DNA of 20,276 nt, taken from contig CAYLKS010000052.1 in the NCBI GenBank assembly GCA_964384205.1, positions 1 through 20,276 of the forward strand, read 5' to 3'. A program made the position numbers and the translations under genes. The notes below the pieces were generated by a model. That model searched no databases. It saw only the letters and a program-made list of their open reading frames with translations, and was not told where the DNA came from. Below are positions 16,056 through 20,276 of this stretch, in pieces; position 1 is the stretch's first letter; every line of letters begins with the position of its first letter. This DNA is from CAYLKS01 sp964384205 [NCBI: uncultured bacterium] (GTDB taxonomy: Bacteria > JAGOEH01).

Positions 16056-16946
16056 ATGTATAAATTTATTTTCCCCCTGTTAATTTTAATTATATTTCAA
16101 ACAAAAGCGGATATTATCAATACACCGCATGCCAGATGGGGAGATTATTTACTACTGGGTAAATGCAAAATAGAAGATTTTAAAAAAGAACCTTTTTCAA
16201 AATGGTTTAATAAAAATTATAAAAATTATTCTCCAGATACCACATTTATTAATAAATTAAAAAATAATATAAATGACTTAGAAATTATAATTTTTCTTGG
16301 TAGCTGGTGTGGAGATAGCAAAAGGGAATTTCCCCGATTCATCAAAATATTGGATATAATAAACTTTAATTATAACAATTTACAAATCTATGCTTTAGAC
16401 AGAAGAAAAGGCAAAGAGATGACAACTCCTACAGGAATAGAAAAAAACTACAATATAATAAGAGTGCCTACCTTTATTTTTATAAAAAATAATAATGAAA
16501 TAGGAAGGATAATTGAAACTCCAGTATTATCATTAGAAGAAGATATGTTTCAAATTGTTATAAAAAATGATTATAAACCTAATAACTATGTTGAATCCCA
16601 AATTAATTTCTATCTCTTTAATAAAGGTGTAAAATGGTTCAATAAAAATTTAGATTCTATAATGGAAAAAATTCAATATGATATAAACCCGAATCTTTTA
16701 AATTCTTATATAGATAAATTAATAAAAACAAATAAGCATGAAGAAGCAAAAGCTGTTTTAAATCTTATAATTAAAATTTATCCTGATGATGATAGGCCAT
16801 ATAGAAAATTAGGAACAATTTATGAAAAAGAACAAAATATATCACAAGCTATTAAAGTATATCAAAAAGCTTTAGAATATTCCATACCAAAAGATTCTCT
16901 TTTAGAAAAGAAAATACACAAATTACAAAATACTAAAACCAAATAA
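16056..16946 (+). CDS. Exported thioredoxin-like protein with CxxS site and C-terminal TPR
   Basis: The 296-residue product has a short hydrophobic N-terminus (MYKFIFPLLILIIFQTKA) that is a likely signal. A thioredoxin-fold domain (about 70-165) has FLGSWCGDSKREFPRF, in which the second active-site cysteine is replaced (Cys85-Gly-Asp-Ser88), and the cis-proline loop RVPTF (Pro138). The C-terminal 60-70 residues form about two TPR units (EEAKAVLNLIIKIYPDDD.. and ..QAIKVYQKALEYS). WCxDS-type thioredoxin folds occur in many Bacteroidota envelope proteins. A monothiol site cannot make disulfides in the normal way but could reduce, isomerise or bind thiols. The GGAG site seven bases before the ATG is good, and the gene is co-transcribed with the glycosyltransferase. 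Confidence 0.8.
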   Translation: MYKFIFPLLILIIFQTKADIINTPHARWGDYLLLGKCKIEDFKKEPFSKWFNKNYKNYSPDTTFINKLKNNINDLEIIIFLGSWCGDSKREFPRFIKILDIINFNYNNLQIYALDRRKGKEMTTPTGIEKNYNIIRVPTFIFIKNNNEIGRIIETPVLSLEEDMFQIVIKNDYKPNNYVESQINFYLFNKGVKWFNKNLDSIMEKIQYDINPNLLNSYIDKLIKTNKHEEAKAVLNLIIKIYPDDDRPYRKLGTIYEKEQNISQAIKVYQKALEYSIPKDSLLEKKIHKLQNTKTK

Positions 16947-16958
16947 TTTTTACACAAC

Positions 16959-16986
16959 TTGACAACTCAAAAAAACATTTTATATT
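16959..16986 (+). promoter_or_regulatory. Sigma70-type promoter immediately upstream of the GWxTD gene
   Basis: A perfect TTGACA (16959-16964) is followed after 16 bases by TATATT (16981-16986). Transcription should begin at about 16993, within two bases of the ATG at 16995. No SD sequence is present, so the message is probably leaderless or nearly so. Confidence 0.6.
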
Positions 16987-16994
16987 AATTATTA

Positions 16995-19157
16995 ATGGTA
17001 AAGAATAAATTTCTATTAATAATAATAGTACTAATTTGTAATTTATCTTTTGGAGATATAAAGAGTATCCCCGATTCTATTTTAATTAAAAAATCCGGAA
17101 AAATTGTAGATTCATTAAGAAAAAATGAAGTAGATGGTGAAACCATCTTTTTCTATGGAAAAAAATTATTTGAACTAAAAAAAGATGAAGATGCCAAAAA
17201 ATTATTTGAATATTTACTTAAACAAAAAAAATTTTTATTGGAAAGTAATTTATATTTAGGTCATATTTTCTTAAGACAACCAAAAGTTTTTTTTTACCCT
17301 TTATATCAATTAAAAAAATTATTCAAAAAAGATCCTTTTTCAAAAGCAATAACATATTATACGCAAGTAATAAATCTATCGCCTGATTCAGTAATAGGAT
17401 ATTATTATAAAGGTATTGCTTATTTAAAAAAAAAAGATGAAAACGATCTCAAAAAAGGTTTTAAATTAATAAATAAAGGCATTGAGCTTAATAAAAATTA
17501 CAAAGATATTATTTTTCAAAAAGCAATTTTTCTATATAGACTTAATAAATATGGAAGTTCTATCTCTACTATATTAGACTATCTTCAGTTAAACCCGGAT
17601 GATAAAGGAAGAGCATATTATTACATAGCTCTGAACTACCATGAAATAAAAAATATAAAAAAATTCACTTCTTATTTCTATAAAGCTATGGATTATCTAT
17701 ATGACGATGATATTGCAAATGAAATACTAAATTATATGTCTCCTTTATTAAATGAAAAAAAATATAAAGAAATACTCAAAAAAGATGCACATTCAAAAGC
17801 AATTTTTATAAAAAATTTTTGGATAACAAATGATTCCGACTTTAGCACAATAGAAAATGAAAGATTATTTGAACATATATCAAGATGTAATTATGTATAT
17901 AAAAATTACGCTACAGATTTTGATAAAAGAGGCTTTGATGATAGAGGAATGATTTATATAAGATTTGGGCCTCCTTCTAATATTTTTAGATCAAATTATT
18001 CAAATACAGATGTGTATTCAAATGAAAGCTGGGTATATGAAAAAGGTGATGAAGAAATATGTTTTGATTTTATGCGATCAGAAAATACTTATAAACTTAT
18101 ACCTTCTCTTAAAAGTGCTATAAGGGATTATATGAAAAATTATAAATTATTATATAATCTTTATAGTGAAAGAAGTCATATAGGTCATGTTTATGAAAAT
18201 TATTCAAATAAATTAATGTCAATAGGCATAGATAGAGGCTCTCAAGATGAATATTTTAGATACAATGAAATAGCACAAAATTATATTTATACTAATGCTG
18301 AAAAAATAGCCAAATACTCTAAAGATGTTAGTCAAACAAAAGCATTAGAAAATTATTTTAATATTATCATGCATGAATATCAATTTGGTAGCAATACAGA
18401 TTCTACTGAAATCTATTTCGATTTAGCAATACCAACTCAAAGTTTATACCTTGCAAGAGCAAGTGATATTTATGCGTTCCTTAATCTTTCTATAACAATA
18501 CTTGCCGAAAATATTACTACCAATGAAATTATAAGATTCGATAATCAAGAAGCTTTTTATTATAAAACTAAAAAAGATATCAGTTATTTCACTGTTTTCA
18601 GGCAAAAAATTAAAATAAAACCTGGCACTTATAATTTTATTATTAATGTCAAGGACCAAAATAGCAAACGTTCTGGCATAATAAGAAAAACAATAAAAAT
18701 ACTAAACTACTACAACAAATTACAACTGAGTGATATTTTTATTGGTATTCCTAAAAATAATGATTCTATACCTACAAATATAGAATATCTAACCCCATAC
18801 CCATTTACAGTAATTAAAAAATCAAATAAAAATTTTGTATATTTCAAGATATATAACTTAAAAAAATATCAAAATTATTACAATTTTGATATTTCCTATA
18901 AAATAACATCAATAAAACCTCAAATAAACATCATAAAAAAATTCTTTAGATCTTTGAAAAGAGCATTTACAGGAAAAACACACCCATCAGTTGAATACAC
19001 TATACAAAGATATGGCAAAGGCACAGATGCCATTGAATTCTATGAATTGGATTTAAAAAATGTACTCAATGGTGTAAATTTATTAGAAATAACTGTAAAG
19101 GATAATATTGCTGATAAAACCGTATCAAAAAAATATGAATTTACATTAATTGATTAA
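16995..19157 (+). CDS. Exported TPR protein with a GWxTD domain
   Basis: The 720-residue product has a signal peptide (MVKNKFLLIIIVLICNLSFG). A helical TPR-like region follows (about 45-260; for example AITYYTQVINLSPDSVIGYYYKGIAYLKK). The GWxTD domain begins with IKNFWITNDSDFSTIENERLFEH (about 272) and runs to RGMIYIRFGPP (317-327) and ESWVY (344-348). The C-terminal 250 residues are beta-rich. The eponymous G-W-x-T-D is altered here to R-G-F-D-D (312-316), while the flanking DRG.IYIR.GPP is kept. GWxTD proteins are common in FCB and related lineages and have no established function; many are exported with TPRs. It has its own TTGACA promoter and overlaps the convergent NlpC/P60 gene by 12 bp. 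Confidence 0.82.
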   Translation: MVKNKFLLIIIVLICNLSFGDIKSIPDSILIKKSGKIVDSLRKNEVDGETIFFYGKKLFELKKDEDAKKLFEYLLKQKKFLLESNLYLGHIFLRQPKVFFYPLYQLKKLFKKDPFSKAITYYTQVINLSPDSVIGYYYKGIAYLKKKDENDLKKGFKLINKGIELNKNYKDIIFQKAIFLYRLNKYGSSISTILDYLQLNPDDKGRAYYYIALNYHEIKNIKKFTSYFYKAMDYLYDDDIANEILNYMSPLLNEKKYKEILKKDAHSKAIFIKNFWITNDSDFSTIENERLFEHISRCNYVYKNYATDFDKRGFDDRGMIYIRFGPPSNIFRSNYSNTDVYSNESWVYEKGDEEICFDFMRSENTYKLIPSLKSAIRDYMKNYKLLYNLYSERSHIGHVYENYSNKLMSIGIDRGSQDEYFRYNEIAQNYIYTNAEKIAKYSKDVSQTKALENYFNIIMHEYQFGSNTDSTEIYFDLAIPTQSLYLARASDIYAFLNLSITILAENITTNEIIRFDNQEAFYYKTKKDISYFTVFRQKIKIKPGTYNFIINVKDQNSKRSGIIRKTIKILNYYNKLQLSDIFIGIPKNNDSIPTNIEYLTPYPFTVIKKSNKNFVYFKIYNLKKYQNYYNFDISYKITSIKPQINIIKKFFRSLKRAFTGKTHPSVEYTIQRYGKGTDAIEFYELDLKNVLNGVNLLEITVKDNIADKTVSKKYEFTLID

Positions 19158-19694
19158 AACTCTTCTTGCGCCTGCAAACCTACTTTTCCAATATTTCTTT
19201 GTCAAACTGGAAATAGTAACTCCCTTAGAACTACTCGCATGTAAAAACTTATTGTTATTAACATAAATACCCACATGATTTATTGTTTTAGAATATGGAG
19301 TTTTCTTAAAAAATACAAGATCTCCAAATTTAAGCTGATTTTTTCTTATTCTTTCTCCTACTTTAAATAATTCTTTTGAAGTTCGTGGAATATCAAAATT
19401 CAATTTTTTTTTATATGCATAATATACCAATCCTGAACAGTCAAAACCTTTATTCGGATCTGCTCCCCCCCAAACATAGGGTTTAAATAATAAATTTTTG
19501 ACTATATAATATAATTCCCACTGTTTTTTTAAAACTTCATTATTGTTTACTTTACTATGCTTTTTAACATTTTTAGAATTATTATTTTTTTGCTCCATTG
19601 TAGTAGTTTTCAATGTTGTATATCTCGGCGAAACTGTAGCAGCACAGCTAAATAATAAAAAGACAAATAAAATTAATAAATTTTTTATTCCCAT
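19146..19694 (-). CDS. NlpC/P60 family peptidoglycan hydrolase, lipoprotein
   Basis: This is a cell-wall endopeptidase of the NlpC/P60 cysteine peptidase family, likely cutting gamma-D-Glu-diamino acid bonds in stem peptides. The 182-residue product has a lipobox LLFSC with Cys17 as lipidation site, a Lys/Asn/Thr-rich linker (20-55), and a complete catalytic domain (about 60-182). That domain has YVWGGADPNKGFDCSGLV (nucleophile Cys86), IPRTSKEL, GDLVFF, NHVGIY (His140) and the third polar residue in FLHAS (His152). Length and motifs match Spr/NlpC-type lipoproteins. An AAGGAG site sits eight bases before the ATG. A sigma54-type promoter lies 30-45 bp upstream. Its end overlaps that of the GWxTD gene by 12 bp. 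Confidence 0.94.
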   Translation of the reverse strand: MGIKNLLILFVFLLFSCAATVSPRYTTLKTTTMEQKNNNSKNVKKHSKVNNNEVLKKQWELYYIVKNLLFKPYVWGGADPNKGFDCSGLVYYAYKKKLNFDIPRTSKELFKVGERIRKNQLKFGDLVFFKKTPYSKTINHVGIYVNNNKFLHASSSKGVTISSLTKKYWKSRFAGARRVLIN

Positions 19695-19723
19695 ACATCC
19701 ATCTCCTTTTAGAAGAAACTATA

Positions 19724-19739
19724 AGCATTATATATGCCA
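19724..19739 (-). promoter_or_regulatory. Sigma54 (-24/-12) promoter of the NlpC/P60 gene
   Basis: On the minus strand TGGCATATATAATGCT has GG (19738-19737) and GC (19726-19725) exactly ten bases apart. The predicted start is near 19713, giving a leader of about 19 bases that contains the AAGGAG site. It closely resembles the groS promoter (TGGCATAATATATGCA). No enhancer palindrome was recognised upstream. Confidence 0.6.
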
Positions 19740-19771
19740 TTTTTATAATTAATTTATTATCAATAAATTAG

Positions 19772-19787
19772 AAGATATAACTAATAA
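19772..19787 (+). repeat. Inverted repeat, left copy
   Basis: AAGATATAACTAATAA is the exact reverse complement of 20095-20110. Pairing ends abruptly on both sides. No flanking target-site duplication was identified. Confidence 0.5.
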
Positions 19788-20094
19788 TTATTTCAACTAA
19801 ATCCAGGAATTTTTTTCATTTTTTAATAATATCTTGCCTATATCTATAAATATCATTATTCTATCGTTTGTATATATTTTACACCAAAATAGGCATGGCA
19901 AAAATTTTTAAATTCATATATTCATTTTAGTATTGATTAATTTTGTAATAAAAATTTTGGTATTACCGATAAATGTTATAAACTTTTCACCTTTAACTTT
20001 ATTTTGATTATATTTTAAGTGAAAGTATTTTTGATTTGCTATTGTTTTTCTAAATTAGAATATAATTAAATATTTTCTCTATTTTGCACCTCAT

Positions 20095-20110
20095 TTATTA
20101 GTTATATCTT
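20095..20110 (-). repeat. Inverted repeat, right copy
   Basis: TTATTAGTTATATCTT is the exact reverse complement of 19772-19787. The two copies enclose a non-coding segment, so a short non-autonomous element or a long-range RNA stem are both possible. Confidence 0.5.
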
Positions 20111-20120
20111 TTTTGGAAAC

Positions 20121-20148
20121 CTGAAATTTTGATTTGATAGTGTATAAT
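20121..20148 (+). promoter_or_regulatory. Possible sigma70-type promoter for the gene at the right edge
   Basis: CTGAAA (20121-20126), a 16-base spacer and a perfect TATAAT (20143-20148) would start transcription near 20155, about 54 bases before the ATG at 20209. The -35 match is weak. Confidence 0.3.
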
Positions 20149-20208
20149 AAATTGTGTCTGATATAGAAATAATGTAAAATAAGAAGAAAAAAAGAAAGGA
20201 GAAAGAGA

Positions 20209-20262
20209 ATGTGTAAAGACAAAAAGAGGTTAGCTATTGAAATCGATAAATATGTCAATTAG
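20209..20262 (+). CDS. Possible 17-codon leader ORF at the window edge
   Basis: An AAAGGAGAAAGAGA site precedes ATG, and the frame reads MCKDKKRLAIEIDKYVN then TAG. An overlapping frame begins at ATG 20252 (MSIRELIV...) and runs off the window. The short frame could be a leader peptide, a true small protein, or the start of a gene broken by a frameshift. The ribosome site is the best evidence; the peptide resembles nothing I recognise. Confidence 0.3.
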   Translation: MCKDKKRLAIEIDKYVN

Positions 20263-20276
20263 AGAATTAATTGTAG

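Larger units (their letters stand above)
19741..20208. other. Non-coding AT-rich stretch
   Basis: I see no gene with a credible start in these 468 bases. One minus-strand frame of about 55 codons (roughly 19915-20070) lacks a start codon and any recognisable motif. The stretch contains a 16-bp inverted repeat about 340 bp apart and a possible promoter near its right end. It may be a long upstream region, an RNA gene or decayed sequence. Confidence 0.5.

Noticed and set aside
16947-16994. Intrinsic terminator after the thioredoxin-like gene
   Set aside because: No stem of useful length precedes the T-rich bases; the segment is better read as the promoter of the next gene.
19915-20070. Minus-strand frame of about 55 codons, possibly a decayed gene
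   Set aside because: It has no start codon and no recognisable motif, and open frames of this length are expected in such AT-rich sequence only occasionally but without meaning; not enough to call a pseudogene.

Overview
This is a very AT-rich window that reads as a chromosomal segment of a Gram-negative bacterium from the FCB assemblage (Bacteroidota, Ignavibacteria, Calditrichota or a related candidate phylum). The pointers are a Por-type (T9SS type A) C-terminal sorting domain, a GWxTD-family protein, a DUF4837-type lipoprotein and several MKK-type envelope proteins. I cannot place it more precisely. No rRNA, tRNA, CRISPR array or insertion sequence was seen.

Positions 1-7818 form a housekeeping block on the minus strand. 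Reading in the direction of transcription it holds accC-accD-accA-fabH (malonyl-CoA synthesis and initiation of fatty acid synthesis), thiI (4-thiouridine/thiazole sulfur transfer), a DUF4837-like lipoprotein, and groS-groL (groL cut by the window edge). accB is not next to accC. Most of these genes have strong Shine-Dalgarno (SD) sites; accD and accA have weaker AAGGA-type ones.

Positions 7819-8145 are a divergent control region. A sigma70-type promoter faces accC. Facing right is a sigma54 (-24/-12) promoter preceded by an array of CAATTTT elements spaced 24-25 bp, one of them inside the palindrome CGACAA-TT-TTGTCG.

Positions 8146-14497 are the most interesting part, a tightly packed plus-strand operon. 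It encodes a small exported protein, an exported T9SS-type protein carrying two copies of the same domain, an exported protein built from Ca-binding-type DxNxDGxxD loops, a probable outer-membrane beta-barrel, a membrane sensor histidine kinase, and an NtrC-family sigma54 activator. Promoter, candidate enhancer and activator are therefore all linked, which suggests a self-activating envelope-sensing system resembling ZraP-ZraSR in logic but with unrelated exported components. A 10-bp hairpin between genes 2 and 3 could lower expression of the regulatory half relative to the exported products.

Positions 14542-19157 hold a GT39-like membrane glycosyltransferase, an exported thioredoxin-like/TPR protein and a TPR-GWxTD protein. 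The first and third have promoters placed so close to the ATG that the transcripts should be leaderless or nearly so. An NlpC/P60 lipoprotein gene (19146-19694, minus strand) converges on the last of these with a 12-bp overlap.

Sigma54 promoter matches with exact GG-N10-GC geometry lie just upstream of three unrelated genes: groS, the 8146 operon and the NlpC/P60 gene. This suggests that sigma54 has a broad role in this organism. The right end (19741-20208) is non-coding with a 16-bp inverted repeat about 340 bp apart, followed by the start of an unresolved gene.
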